A stretch of DNA of 64,000 bases from Pampus argenteus (GCA_036937835.1 CM072876.1:8080001-8144000), one strand, 5' to 3'. Positions 26,678-41,100 are shown, counted from the stretch's first letter. Notes: generated from the sequence alone by a model not told the origin. Translations and numbers: made by a program.

Positions 26678-29600
26678 TTACCTTAACTTTATACCGAAGC
26701 TTCATTAAGTGGACTTCCTTTTTGTCCTCATAAGGGAGACGAGTCCCCAACAAACAGATTTACGTTCAAACAACGTGAGAAATAACTGGACCACACAGAC
26801 CTATACAAAGGTCTGTGTGTACAAATGCTGTCAGTTTGCATACATGCAAAAAAAAAATCTCACACGCAAACATGTATAAAGCATATATATATATGCACAC
26901 GTGTTTTTTTTTTCACTCAGTGAATCACATTTGGAGAAATTCACTGCAACACGTGTGAAGAGTGAAGTTACTATTTTCAGCATGGGAGCGAACTTGTGAC
27001 TGGTGGTGGTATATGAGGGAAGCACTCCTCCCTATAGATGCTATCTGCAGTCTGTGGAAGCAGAGCAGGAATATGCTTAATTTATGAAAGTGACTTGGAG
27101 TCAAGAGCAACTCAAGAGCAAAGTGGAAGGACTGTGAGAGAAGACAGTGTTTCGGGATCCTTTAAAACAACTTTTGTGCAACACCAATGTGAAGAGTAAA
27201 ATAAAATGTGCTCAGGTGATCTGGGACATTGTTTCCAGTGATGAGCTCACCCCAGGGTGTCAGTACCCAGCCTGTCTCTGCCTGGGAAAAGACACCCTTG
27301 GTGAGACATCAACTCATGACCTTACTTTTCTGAGCATACAAGCGGTGCTGAGAGGGATGGGGGAAATCAATTGAGACAGGTCAAAGGCAAAGACAAATAC
27401 TGAAAGGGAAGGAAAGATCATCTTTTTATCTGTAATGTTGATTTGCTATTTTTTGCAAATTAAAACTTACTGTATACAGTGTATGACAATTCTGAATGTA
27501 ATTTAGAGGTGAAAGCAGTAAATCTCACATAATCTATGTAATATATGCAAAAAAAATAGAAATAGAAAATAGAAAAATAGAAATATTTTCTCACTGCATT
27601 AGTTTTGTTTGCACTGGTTGTGCTGACATCAACACACTGTTTTCATAAGAGAGTCAAGTGAAGTCAGAGGTTTTCTCTCTAAAAGGGCTGAAAGAGATTA
27701 GCAGAGATTTTTTTTTTTTACACCAGGTCTTGTTCGGTATATGATCAAATCATGCCCAGTGGACCTCATTAACAGTCTGAGATAGTAAGTGTATATCATC
27801 TCTGACCATCACAAGGATCTTAAACAGCCTCTCTTGGCTTTCTTTTAAAACATTCTCACTCTCAGATGTATTTGATTATTCGGGGTAAATAATAAGTCAG
27901 GTCAACCCCCCATACACCATGTGGTCATCACAGCTGGACGCTTTGTTTTATGGATGCTTGGTTATATATACGATACTTGACTGCATCTGGCTTACTTTGA
28001 AGAAAAAATCCATTATTTATTGACTTTGCGATCATTTTGGCAATTCTCTGAACCATTTAAAAATAGTCTTATTAATTATTTACTGGCTACATTTGAATTC
28101 ACAAGAGCAGCGAGGAGAATCTTTGGGTCTTTTGGGAGATCACAGAATAATTTATGTGCTATAGAGCTATATATTTGAGTGAGAAGAGTTATGGAAGTCA
28201 GAGTGTTGCTGCTGTCAGACTGTGTAATAGCACCCCAGAGCCTTACATCTCTATGAGGAGATATTTTGGCAAACTAGATTTTTGTCCTACTGACTAGATT
28301 CAAATCACTGATGCTTAAATGCTAAAAGCTAAAATATACTTTTTTCTGCTTTTGATCAATTAACTAGACGCAGTGAGTCGGGTTTTAAAAAATTCACCGA
28401 AGAGCTCAAACTATTTTTATTTTTATTTTTTTATATCTTTTGAACTATTTATACAAAGTCCATGCAATTAAAAAATCTTTTGAGTTAAAACTTTCAGGAT
28501 CAGGTACAGTTCTTGGTGGCCACCTTGCATAAAAACAAAGAGATGGTGGTAAAACTAAATAACATACCTCGATAGGTTTTGTTTGCATCGCTATAGTGAA
28601 AACTGCCCTCGGTTTTTATGCAGCTGTGATGCGAAGCTGATTTTCACCAATCATTATTCTGTGTCATTACCGCTGAGTCACTCTTGATTGGGCCTCTGAC
28701 TGATCCTGATTACAGTGAATACTGCACAGTCATTATTTCCCCTGCGAGGAGAACATCGTCCTTCTCAATATACGGCTGAGACAAACTGACTTGCTTGCTA
28801 CGTAATGAGAGTTTCATTTCCACTGAATGCTAACGACGGTATATAAGCAACTGAGTGCTGTTGAGCAATAGCTTTTCATTTATACAGACAGTAAAGGCGC
28901 TGTTTGTTTCCATTGAATTATCAGGTTCTTATTTTATCTTTTCAACTGGTTCTGATCAATACAGTTTCCACCAAAGTAAATGGAACCTACTATTTTATTA
29001 TTGTTCTGTATTAAATAAAATAGTCCAACTAACTGATTTCTTTTTGATATCTTTCTTAAATACCACAACTTTCATCTACATTACTGAGCTTTTACAGTAT
29101 TTTCTGAAAAGAAATTAAGTGAAAATGACATGTTAGTCAGCAAAGTAACTGGCTCTGGAGGACATTATTTTACACACAGATGTACCATACATCTCCTGCA
29201 ACAAAGTGAGAGACTCTTTTAAAACTTTTAAACTAACTTTAGCTATAGCGATTATCTCAAGAGTACACACATTTTCATTTTAATAAACCACAGCTCATTT
29301 CACTGATGCACATCAACCAATGACTCATCAGATATAACAAGTTTGTTTTGCTTTTTTTTTTTGTTTTGCAATGCCTCGGATCTAGCCCAATTATAATTCA
29401 AGTCACACTTTGACATTAGCTGCTAGAAATGCCTTTAGGCCATTTTAGTTTGTTGGCTACAGTTGACAAAGGTTAACTAATTTCCTCATCACAGGTGAAA
29501 TGAAGTCAATAAACATTAGCTTTTAATTGATACATGAAGAAGAAGAGATGCTACTGATGATTTTCTCCCTAGTAATCCAAAATATCTACGGTATTTATTT

Positions 29601-30200
29601 ATCTGACTTACAACTCACACAATATTATTCTTGTAACCAGATATTCTGCACACAAAAAAAAAAAAAAAAAAACCCAAAACTTGACGATGATTCAGCTTTA
29701 TCGTCCACAGGTGTCACTTCAGGAAAGGAAATGTCCTCATCACCTGCCCCTCTGTGGCAGGTGAGGACATACACACAGATATGAAGAGGTGTATCTGGGT
29801 GGATTTAGGAAATTTATCTGAACTGAAACTTTCAGAAAATATGATACACTACATTAAATATGCACATACTGTACTGTAATGTGCGGTTGAGACTTTTTGG
29901 GTCCCCCTGAACTCTTCAATCCCCGTTGGGAACAATTTGGGAACGAAGAAGAAAGATAAGAATGGGAAGGCAGAAACAATTAAGAGGGGTCAAGTTGAGG
30001 GGAGGTAGATGGAGGGAAGGAGAAAGAGAAAGAGGAGAGAGAGAGGGAGGAGGAGCCACCACCATCATCAACTGCTGCAGAAAAATGAGTGAGCAGGGTA
30101 AAAGGGGGAAGGCAGAGCAATGATGAGGGACAGTGAGGGAGCTGGAGAGAGAGAAAGAGAGATGGAAGGAGAAAGAAGGGGAGGGGAGGCAGCATCTGCT

Positions 30201-31037
30201 CACTGCAGAGCCTTTCATTGATAAAGTAGCGCTGTGTGAGCCAGGGGACTGCAGCTGGACACATCACATCTTCGTCATGATCGCATACACATACTTCCTA
30301 CGTGTTTGTTGACAGGCTGACACAGCACACTGCACTCAAAACAACATTAAGGACACACGCACAGACACAGTGACATGCTCTTTTCCAGACGAACATCACC
30401 TTAGACTTCTTTGCTGCTCTTCATCTCTTTTTGTGGGTGTATTTTAGTGACAACAAAGACAGGACACCTGTAACTGAGGAGCAAGAGTTGCATCTGAATC
30501 TGGGACCAAATTTTGGAGTCCTTGAATAAAAACAGGTTGTTTTAGCTGCATCGGGATCAGAGGAACCAGCCAACGTACCGGCATACTGTAAAGGTACGGA
30601 ACAACGCAGGCATGTGCACATACATTTATACATTTATACGCACATAAAGGCAGACACATGCACTTTGGAAGGATATGGAAACACACTATGCATGTGAATA
30701 CATGTATGGATAAACTTCACACACGTCTCACAGTTCACTGAGATACTTTCCAGGTGCTGCATGGCTGCTGAGTGTTAAGCTGTAAGCAGAGCTGTTACCT
30801 CGTCACAGCAACAGGAGCTGGTATCTTCCTCTTCCTGCTCTCTGTATCTTTTTGTGTGCATCTTACTCTTTCTCTCTCGTACTTTCTCTTATACTTCTAG
30901 TCTGTCTTTATCTCTATCCTGACAAGTGTTTTCTTGTAATCTCATTCCGATTACAGCCTCTCTCCCTCACATTTTGGTCCATCTGCCTCCTCCACCTCCT
31001 CTCACTCGCACTCTACTCCTCGCATCCTCTTTTTGCC

Positions 31038-31084
<47 letters not shown>

Positions 31085-31261
31085 TCTCTCTCTCTGTATC
31101 AACAGAGAAGCATCTCTCTCATTTGCTGTCCCGCATTTGTCTTAGAAGCAGCTCCAGCTCTGTATGCATGCCTTAGACAACTCTTCCTCTCTCTTTCACT
31201 CCCTGTCAGTCTGTCCGTCATCCTGGGATCTACAGAGGCAAGCGGTGTGCCGGTGTCGGCC
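30201..31261 (+). other. sgk1: 5' flank and probable 5' UTR of the distal sgk1 exon
   Basis: The reading frame of exon A stays open upstream to an ATG at 30926, but that stretch is a CT-rich tract with a (TC)n array at 31042-31096 and does not look coding. I see no TATA box that fixes the transcription start. GA-rich sequence at 29940-30190 may be part of the promoter. The extent given is inferred. Confidence 0.35.
31042..31096. repeat. (TC)n microsatellite
   Basis: TC array with one CA interruption, about 165 bp upstream of the distal sgk1 start codon and possibly within its 5' UTR. Confidence 0.92.
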
Positions 31262-31402
31262 ATGAAGCTGGTGAACGGAGGAGGAGGAGGAGGAGGTGGC
31301 GGGGGAGTTGGAGGAGGAGTAGGAGGAGGAGGAGGAGGAGGAGGAGAGAAAACTGCATTTTCCTTTAAGAAGTGCTCTGCGTTTCAGTTTGTCAAGAGGA
31401 AG
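31262..31402 (+). CDS. sgk1: sgk1 upstream exon A: N terminus of the long, membrane-targeted isoform
   Basis: 47 codons starting in a good context (GCCATGA) and ending at an AAG|GTGAGT donor, phase 0. The sequence KKCSAFQFVKRK closely matches the unique N terminus of the mammalian SGK1 long isoform (SGK1.1, the 526-residue form). That isoform is enriched in neurons, sits at the plasma membrane and regulates ion channels. The family match ends in a basic cluster that continues over the splice junction into the next exon. Odd here: residues 6-28 are a glycine tract (10 G, V, 3 G, V, 8 G) encoded by a GGA repeat at 31277-31345. The exon lies 22 kb upstream of the classical sgk1 start. Confidence 0.88.
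31277..31345 (+). repeat. sgk1: coding (GGA)n repeat, polyglycine tract
   Basis: 69 bp of mostly GGA codons, broken by GTT and GTA (Val) and by GGT-GGC-GGG. It lies in frame inside exon A, so length changes by whole units would alter the glycine tract without a frameshift. Confidence 0.9.
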
Positions 31403-34400
31403 GTGAGTTTGGATGACACACACACATATGACTGTGTGCCTACACATGCACCTACACAACCAGAGTGAGAGGTATATGAGCTGAAAGAGGAGGAGGTGTC
31501 ACAGCCAGTGTTCCCTCTCTTGTTGTGTGTGTGTGTCTGTGTGTGTGTGTGTGTGTGTGTGTTCGTGTGTGTGCGTGCACACCAGAGATGATGTCATTGT
31601 GGAAGCTAAGCTGCACTAATCGGGCACAACATTCAGCTGCCTGTATTTCTGTGTTTACTGCGTTGTCTGCGTGTGTGTGTGTGTGTGTGCTCCAAAACAC
31701 TGTTGCATTACAGAAACCACACGTGTCTGTTTGCTGAAAATCATGACATCACTGTTCTGGCTAAGGTCCTGTAGTTAAGGATATACTCAGCATATCCTGC
31801 ATTATACTGCAGTGCTGTCACAAGGTTAATTTCCTCTTTAATGGTTTGGATTCAATGATTCTGTTGGTCGGTGTGTTTGCATGAATATGTGTGCTGACTT
31901 TTCCAAAACATAAACACAAACAAATGGACTACTGAATTTGGGGTGCAATCTCTCTGTGGTATCATGTTGATTTTGTGTTTGAAAGGGTCAGCCTGTGTTG
32001 TCTGACTCAGTTTGGCAACATAGACAAGAGTTGATTTCAATATAAAAAGGCTCCACCTGGGTTGCTAATTGTTTGCTTATTGTGTTCATTGTCATTGCAT
32101 CTGACCCAGGTGTGAATCATCATCACCTGGGATGAACATGTGTTGACAAAAGAAGGGTTGAACATTGGTCAAATAACCCTTGTCTAACCCTGGTCATTGG
32201 TCTACTACTTTACCCTCTAATACTTTTTACCCTTTTACCATCTTTTTTTTTTTTTTGGCACCAGCAATCACTTTGTTGGGAGACAACTTTATTCAAATTA
32301 CTATTATAATTATACTTTTAACACTAGAACTGACATTATTAATACATTATTAACAAATTACTTAAATGTACAAAAGCATCAATGCTCTAAAACAGAGATG
32401 ACACTATGATGATGGCCAGTATTACCTTGTGAAAATCTGAATAATTTGCACCCGATACACATGAGATCAAAAGAAAACCGTCTCTAAGAGAAAGGGAATG
32501 GCTTAAATTATTTCCAGCCGGTGGCTTGATTGCATCACTCAATAATCACTGTGTTGCTCTGGGAATATGCAGAATATGCATTACCCAAACAGTGTAATAA
32601 AATAAATTAGATAATAAATTTGGTGTTTATTAAACAGGTTGTTATGTTCAAGTTACCACATTTTCAGCCTTAGGGAGCGACTATGACTCAGAATAAAAAT
32701 AAAAATAAAATACCAATAACCAAATAAAATATGTACCTGATAAATATTTGTTGGCTTGAGGTTTCTGGGAAGATACAGATACTTATCTAGTCTTGTTGTG
32801 TCATCCACTTCTGCATTCTTGCTGTGCAGAAGGTTAGTCCAAAGTATGTGTTGTTGTGTGTGTCGGTTTCAGATGGTGTACAGTATGGTGCGGATCACTG
32901 ATGACTCGGCTGGTGAATATGGACAGATTGTGTTGTGTTAACACCCACACACAATCACAAATGCACTCCCACAGGCACATTCTGCTGCAATGAGTTTCCC
33001 ATGAGATTCTTTTAACCGAGGATTTATAAATTAATATAAATCAGTAATTAAGAGCCTAGGGATCAATCAATATATCTCTATACTATTTCATCCCTCTTTT
33101 TCTTTTGCATAATTTTGTATCTTTGTATCAGGCATTCCTCACTTAATCCACCATAATGTGAGCAAAAAAAAAAAAAAGAGAAGGTTTCAGCTTTGTCTCT
33201 CTATTTGTGTCTAACTAAGCCTAATAACATAATAGGGGATAGCAGGACAGAGCTCTGTATCATGCGGATGAGTAGAAAAAATGATGCACGGAAACATAAA
33301 ACCAACAGCTCTGTGTATGCAAGTGTGTTTTGTTGTTGTTGACGTTTGATAAAAAAGGCAACAGTGAACATGCTATGCTCCAAACAGCTCAAATCTAATC
33401 TAATGTTTAAACACCTCAATTGGCCAATGAGGGAAATTTGAAATTTTCAGATGCGACAATTTCAACAGTTCGCCGACATCGTCAACGGGATGCGTTAAGT
33501 GACATAATGTAACAGAAAGAAAAAAAACATGTTTGCTACCTCTGTGAGCGCTGTGTTTTTGTGCCTGAGGTTGTTGGATGACACCTACCTTCGGTCTCAT
33601 CAGCGGTGAGTAATGTTAAACAAGAGGTATGACAGGCAGCACTCTGTTTGATCCACGAGATAATGCCAGAACAGTTCTCTTGATGCTTTGGATGTGGTGA
33701 CAACTAACAAAGGAAGAAGTCATCTAATTGGATATAACGTCAATCACATGTACATTCGGTTTATATTGGGAAACATATGCGGTAGTATTCTTATTTTTAG
33801 GCGTGTGTCATCAGGCTTCTGTGCTAGTCCTGCAGAGGCTGGTTTGTTTTTGTATTGACCTGCTGGAGTGTTTTTCCAAATCTGTTTTCCTTTTAGACCC
33901 GACATGCTTTGACTTGTTGTCTGGCCCTCCTACGACTCAGGCATTCAGTCTCAGTGTGAGTGTGTGTGTGGGTGTCATAGCTTTTTGGACTCAGTCACAC
34001 AGGCTACTGCTCTGTATTGCGTGTTTGATAAACGTTCCACTCACTCAGCAGGATGAGACGTCACGAGAACGTTGCTTTTTATTTCACTGTCGTTTCCCTT
34101 CTGTTTCCCATGTGTCCCTTTTTCTGCTTCCTCTCCACTTTCACCACCTCTTCTACCTCATGTAACTTTCCTCAAACTTAGACACACACACACAAATACA
34201 CACAAATGATGACACACACATGACAGTGCTTTTCTGGGAAGACATAGTCATTGTAGGAGTGATGTGAGTATGCAGTGGGCTTGCATGCACCAACTTGACA
34301 ATCATATGCATAATATATCACCGTTAAACACAACATTGCACTTATTGACACCGTATGGCTGCATAATGTGAACATCTGTTGGTGACAAGGATGTTAAAAG

Positions 34401-34912
34401 GTTTTATTTCGCAATACCTCATCATAATAGCATACATATGGATTGATGGCTTTCTCAACGCTTCTGTGTCAGACATGATTAGACGTAGACTTTCATTCTT
34501 CATCTTATTTGAGAAAGCGGTCAACATTGTGCTTTAGGGCATGTATATCACTTTATGTGTATATCACTTTATGTGTGCTACCTTTCTGATTTGTGTTCAA
34601 AGTTCTGCTATCAGAGCAAAGTAGCAATCTGTGATTCGTTTAAGTATACTGTGTGTGTGCGTGCGTGTGTGTGCACGTCTCACTTGAATTGACGTGTAAT
34701 CAGGGATAACATGAGGAAGCTCCCCTCTCTCTCTCTCTCTCTGATCAAAGGTTGCAGCTGGCAGGGTTGACAGTGTGAGCGTGTGTGTGCGTGGGTGCAT
34801 ATGGAGAAACCGTGCAAGCAAATACACTTAAATAAAAAGGAGAAGGAAAAAGAAGAGAAAACAAAGTAGAGATTCAAACAGTTTTTGATGTGAACACATC
34901 TTTCCTACACAG

Positions 34913-35152
34913 GTGCGAAGATGGATGAGAAATCCCAAGGTGAGTGTGGAGAAAGCCCAGGGGAAAGGCCTTATCTACCCATGTCCAAAGTGTCCACTGG
35001 CTGAGGACCTGTGGTACACACACTTACCCTCACCTTACGGCTGCTGCCACTACACCGGCCTGCAGGGCTGCCAGTACTACCACCAGGAGCCACCCTCTCC
35101 GTGCCCGGCCAGTGGGCAAACCAGCAGCCATGACAAGAGCAAGGGCTGCAAG
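34913..35152 (+). CDS. sgk1: sgk1 upstream exon B (80 codons)
   Basis: Preceded by a TTTCCTACACAG acceptor and followed by a GTAAAG donor; phase 0 at both ends. It begins VRRWMRNPKVSVEKAQ, clearly homologous to the mammalian long-isoform segment following the first exon. With exon A it completes the basic stretch KRK|VRRW, the position that in mammals binds PIP2. The rest is Cys-rich (CPKC at exon residues 24-27, later a CC pair) and diverges from mammals. A-B-D spliced to the kinase exons gives a 554-residue protein, close to the mammalian 526 once the glycine tract is allowed for. Confidence 0.87.
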
Positions 35153-36989
35153 GTAAAGAGCGGGACAAATACAGAGAAGAGAGTGTGTGTCCATGAATGC
35201 ATTTGTGACACTACTTTGAAATGAAGTAACACTTTTAACCTGTGACATGCATTAGGATTTATAGTAATGGCTACAAGGACAATATTTGTTAGTAGGATCT
35301 GCTCAATGTTGGTTTTGGTGATTCATGAGATGTGTTGATAAAGCAAAATATAGAAAATTGCAATGACATTTGCAATTTGCAAATTTGCGTTGTTACGCAA
35401 CATAAACATTAAGGTGACTAGGGCGTTTTTCAAAGACTCCCTTGTGATTGCTTTCTATAGGCTAGTGTTTATGAAATTAGAACAAGTAGAAAAAGTAGAG
35501 AACAGGAGTTTTTATTATGTATTCAAAATAAAGCAAAAAAGGAAAAGAAAAATGAACACTAATGCATGGAAAGAAGTGCAAACACAATTGTCAACACTGC
35601 ACACACACATGCGCCTTTCTGTTCATACTAATACTGCCGGAGGTGTCCAGGCTGCCCTTGGTTATGTAATCACAATGGTTATCCCGCTGCTTATCAATCA
35701 TCATACCCATCAACTGGTTCCTCGCTTGTGTGTGAGTGTGTGTTCCACTGGTCCCACAGGCAATAAGAGAGAATGAATCATTGCTGCCAAGACAAACCCA
35801 CACTGTGCTGTAAATTAGCATGTGTGTGTAAGTGATTGTGTGTGAGGAGAAACAGCATTGAGGTGTCTAAGAATATAAAACAGGACAGGACTGTGTTGTT
35901 GTCCATCACTCCAATCTCTTTCCTGCAGCCATTTAGGTTGTTTTTTTTCCCTTTTAGTTTCATTTTGCTCAGCTTTTCTTTCAGACTATCCTGTCTCACT
36001 CTATCTTTCCATCAATTCCACCTCCTGCCCTCATATCCAATAGATCTGTCACTAATGTCTCAGTGGTGTGTGCAGAATTAATCAGAGGAGGGGGCTCAGC
36101 GGTGAGTCATACAGTATGTAGTGTTCACTGCAGAGTATGCGTGTGTAGTGAAGTCTATACAAAGCCAAGGTGGAGTTTTAAAGGTGTTCATATCGCATAT
36201 GTTGTTTTGTTTTTTCATCCGTGATTAGATCAATGATTAACAGCATCTAAAGTAGAAACTTACACAACACACACAGTTACGGTTTAATGCACAACTAAAT
36301 ACGCACTGAAATGCTCTCTTTCCCGTATTTGACTTTGTGTGGCATTGCTAAATACTCCAAGACAAACTCCAGCGATGAACGTCATGTTCTGTTACCTACA
36401 TACGGTATCTCTGCACACTCTGTCCAAACACTTCATAACTCAAACTTAGTTTGCCAAATACTTGCAGAGTGTGACACGTGTTCAACAACTGGATCTATAA
36501 CAGAGACTCTCCTCCTGCTTGTCCGACACACTGCTCCGCTCTCAAGGAGGCCACTCACAGCCTGACTCGAATGCAAATGAGTAGAGCATCATTACGGGAT
36601 TTGTCAGCCCATCATGGTAAACTATATCAGACGCTGTCGAACAAGGGCCAGTCTCAGGACTCAGACAGGCATATTTAACATGTTGCTCTTTATTTTTTTA
36701 AATTTTTTTTTAGGATGGGCATATATAGAAGTATATTATTTATCCTTCATATGTCATGTGCTGTTTAATACTGAATGTTTCACTTGTGTCCTGCTCACTA
36801 TAGTTTTCTGGATTACACTTGGCTGTAACATGTTGTTGAACTGTATTGATGATATGACTGGATAACCAAAAACATTTTTTTATACAGAAATATCAGAAAA
36901 CCAGATGTATCTAAATATAGTGAGCCGGTCAGGAACCTTGGAATAATTCATATATATATATATATATATCCAAATTACAGGGTTCATAT

Positions 36990-37690
36990 CTCTTGCAGAT
37001 TGGACTACTGTAATGTTTATTACTGGGATCACCAAAACAGACACTATTAATGCTGCAGCTCATTTACAATGCAGTACATTGCAGTCCTTAGGCCCAGATC
37101 AGACAGAGAGCTTCTTGCAGGTTGCAAAAAACCTTTTTTGGTTGTAACCTACAATAAAAAAAAGAAAAAAAAGCACAGCGTGCTGCTTTTTTTTAATTGT
37201 TGCTAGGCAACCACTGAATTACCTGTCCTTAGGCTAACTTCTATTTTGCTGTGAATTAAACTCACAAGACATGTACTTCTAACTATTAGTACACTTTAAA
37301 TTAATGAAAACGACTCACCAATAATATAAAGCGCCACCCTGTAATGTAAGGCGCACAGAGTGGAGAAATTGGAGTCGCTTTTTATTGAAAATATATACAA
37401 AAAGCCACCTCAGACTTCAGGTCATTATTCTGGCTCTGAATACAGCACAGAATCAACTTCAAAATTCTGTCTATGAAGCTTCCCAGCAAATTACTGACCT
37501 GCTCACTTGCTACAGTCCAACCAGAGCACTAGGTCACCTGGCAGTCGTCCTTTAACTGTACCCAAAATAAGATCCAGGTCTGCAGAGGAAGCTTTAGTGA
37601 CTTTGGCCCTACTCTTTAAAAGAAAACTCAAAACCTCTCTGTTGTCTCAGGCTGATGACAATTTCTTACCTGAGCGTGGCTGAACAACTG
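36990..37690 (+). mobile_element. decayed LINE reverse-transcriptase 3' fragment
   Basis: Translations with frame breaks resemble the C-terminal part of fish L2/Rex-type reverse transcriptases: a D-Y-C-N segment near 37000-37020, a stretch near 37440-37500, and LFKRKLKTSLLS near 37610-37650. No intact frame remains. The exact family is uncertain. It lies in the intron between sgk1 exons B and C. Confidence 0.5.
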
Positions 37691-37888
37691 ATTTTTAACT
37701 AAAGCTTTTACCTCTGCAATGAGTATATCTGAGTCAAATCTAAATATAGACCATATAGCACTGGTTCTATTAAACTATGAAATACATTTAAGAGACCTGC
37801 CTTCCATGAAGTGATTAATACGGAGATATTAAGGAAGGAGACAAGGTTTACTGTAAATAGACAGCTTATTGGAAGAAATTAGATTTAA

Positions 37889-37892
<4 letters not shown>

Positions 37893-37939
<47 letters not shown>
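37893..37939. repeat. (AG)n microsatellite, about 23 units
   Basis: Pure AG array within the sgk1 upstream intron. Confidence 0.95.
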
Positions 37940-37944
<5 letters not shown>

Positions 37945-38093
37945 ACAGCTGAGAGGACACTTTTATTATAAGATAGAGGATGAGGTCAGAGCATTTGCCC
38001 CACTGCCTGAGCATGACCAGAAATCAAAAGCATAAATCCTCCTGATAAGGACGTCCTGTACTGCTCCATGGACACACTGTCAGATACTCTACT

Positions 38094-38129
<36 letters not shown>

Positions 38130-41100
38130 GTTAATGCAAATGTAGTCTTTACACAATTTTTTTTTACATCAAGCATGTGCTTTTCTTGATGAAGGCTTAA
38201 TCAAAAAGAAGAAAAAAAACACTTTTGTCATAACATGTTACCTTTTTTGTCATCCAGTTTCAGTACTGTTTTAGAGCCTTACAGGAACTTTTCATCAAGT
38301 CATCAATAGGACACCAAGTAGACCATACAATATAAATGCTGGTACAAATAGCAATATAGGTTTAATATATTTTAGTTTCATATTATATTAGATCATAGTT
38401 ATGTAATTATTTTAGGTACCATTTTCTTTATGGCCTGTTCTGGATATGAATCAGGTTGTGTGGATTGTGTTTTAATTAATATGTCAGTGTATCCAGTATG
38501 GTTTAAACAACAACTTTGACCAGAGAGACATGCTCTGTTCTTATTAGTGTTTACTGTCCAAAACGCGGTCATATGGCAGAAAAAGAGAGAGAGGGCAGGA
38601 TAGAGAGAACATTGAAGGAGGAAGGAAGAAATGAAGGACGTGAAGCAGAGAAGAAATCCAAGGAGATGAGGGGAGCCAAGCATGGCTGAGAGGAGAACAG
38701 TGATTTTTATCTACTCCCATGCAGCCTGTGAGATGTGGTTGACTATTGATTAGATCTTAGCTAAAAGCAGTGGTAGAAGGTAGAGGGCAAAAAATTGCAT
38801 CTGAATTTCTATACAGAGAAATTAGCTTTTCCTCTTTTTTCAGTGAGGTGAGCTCATCTTGTTCATGTTTTGTTAGCTGGAACAAAAGCTTGATCATACT
38901 ATGCCTTTTGTCCTCATAGTCAAAAACACCACACTCAGGTGATCAGTAGCATTTTAAATCATGTGTCTGTTCAGATGGCCCCGCCGATTCATTTTACAGC
39001 AGAGAGAAAACACAGGTAGGCGACCTATGACAAATCCACCTCTCTTGTTATCCGTCAGCGGTGACAAGGCCATGAGAGGCTGAGATCTGGTCCACGAATG
39101 CTAATGTGTCGAGTCTGAGTAAGTGAATAAGACTGAGGGGAGGCAATGACGGTGGGTTGATTTCATTCAGATACCTTGTCAAGTAAAGTGCAAATACAAT
39201 TCAGGTGTTAAATCAGATCAGAAGAAAGGCAAGTTTTTTTTAAAATTCTGTTTGTGCCATGTAGAAGTGTTGTCCATCTTAGAAAAAAAACATGGTTCAT
39301 GAGTTTTTCTCTGTGAGAATACGTCTCTGCTGGACTTTGAACTTCAGACTTGGTTCTTGATGCAGTCTCAGGCGGTTCCTGACGGAGCTAATCGTTAATG
39401 ACTTGTGTGTCATATTTAAAGATTGTGCACTGCTTTACCGGTGACCTTTTACTGACACTCCACTTTGACGCCGCAAAGGACACAAACTCTGGACTCCAGA
39501 CATCGCCAACACGGTTGTTTCAATTTGAACTGTGAACACTGGTTTGAAAAAAAAAATACTGATTTGCTGCTATTTCTAAAATTCACGACTTGACAGTTTA
39601 CCACTAACATAGAAGAAATGTCTTCAGTATGAAGAACATCCAACAGCTAAACAGCTAAAACGTACTACGATAAGCCTCATAAATGCTTAAATGATTTCTT
39701 TCTGGCAAACTTTGCCCCGGTGGGTCACCCAATATCTCCTTAAAGCTTGATCCTCTCCTCACTTGTCAAATAGGCTACGGAAAACATCACTTGAGCAGCA
39801 GTATGAGTTGAATTCGACAGGAATAGATTCATGTCAAAATGATTTAGTTTCATGCTTTGTGTGTCATGCTTACTGTACCAATACCAGGGATAAATGCCTC
39901 TCATTCCCAATGTCTGTTTGTACAATTTAAAGACCTCAGCACACATTCAACTCATGGAAACACCACCAGTAGAACCCCTGAGTCTTTAAAATTCAGTGCT
40001 TAGTAATGAAACTGGTGAGGAGCCAACTTAGCGCCTGGATAAAGCCAGTTCATGTCAGTCTGGCCAACTTCCAACTCTTACTTGCACTCCTGGCAATACC
40101 TGATAACGTCGATAACGATTATTAAAGTCATGCCATATATTCTTTACAACCTAGAGACTTTCTTGCCATCATCTCTTTTCCTCTGTATTGTTATGATGCA
40201 TATTTTTCTCTCCTGAGATTCAAACATATAAGGAGTATTTAAATAAGGGAACTCTCCCTGGGTCTGGAAAGTACTAAGCTACGAGTGTTTAGTATACAAT
40301 GGAAAAACTGCTAATCCTTTGCTATTCTTCTGTTCCAAAGCCAAGTGCTCAGAGTGAGGTTGAAGTAATAAACTTTACCCACAGTAGGTGTATATATACC
40401 CTAAAATGGCACAGCACATTTGTCCTCATTGCTGATGCAGCATTATGCTTTTTCAGGCAAAGTGGAATAGTAACCAAAAAAAGATGAATAATCACGGAGG
40501 AAGCACTTTATACCTCGGCTTCAGTTTCATGGATTTGTCGTGATACAGCAGGATGCGTGAATTAGCTTCATACTGTTTCCCCCAAACCTATATAATAAGC
40601 TGAGGAGCTGAACAAGGAAAAGGCAGGTAGGTTGTTTGTGATGTTAAGAGCCACCCTGACTAATTTGAGTCTCTGTTCCTTGTCCAAATCCAATTTTTTT
40701 TTGTCCCAGTCAGAATTTACTACAAAAACAAATGAAGAATATGTAAAATGATATGGATACCAATAAAAGTCAGGATTTTAAATGCTTTTGTACCAAATGA
40801 TAACGGAAATCAAACAAAGAGGTCAACAATTACTTTACTATACTTCACAGTGCTTGTTCAAAACATGCCTGTTTGAAACAGATTGTTCTGGGATTGTTGC
40901 TTGCACACTCATCCAACAACACACGTGTTTTTAAACCTTCTGTGGATCCACCGGTATCAATACCTCTCCTTCACACTCCTCACTCTTTCTCTCCGCTGAC
41001 CTTAGCCCACTAGAAAAGGAGGAGCCCCTTCCGAGTCTTATTGCGAGGGAATCTGGGAATTATTGTTGTTCTAATCTACTCTGAGAACCCGGCTAATCCC

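Larger units (their letters stand above)
16643..30200. other. intergenic region upstream of the distal sgk1 exon, no gene supported
   Basis: About 13.5 kb of AT-rich sequence with TG, TA and CA arrays and homopolymer runs. I see no exon with splice sites and a coherent frame, no RNA gene and no recognisable transposon core. Any distal enhancers of sgk1 would have to be sought by cross-species alignment. Confidence 0.55.

Noticed and set aside
30926..31261. In-frame upstream extension of sgk1 exon A to an ATG at 30926
   Set aside because: The added segment is a translated TC microsatellite and CT-rich tract; the ATG at 31262 has a better context and fits the mammalian isoform start.
33728..34165. 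145-codon plus-strand frame in an sgk1 upstream intron
   Set aside because: Low-complexity, pyrimidine-rich hydrophobic translation with no domain, no splice context and no fit to the sgk1 phases; most likely chance.
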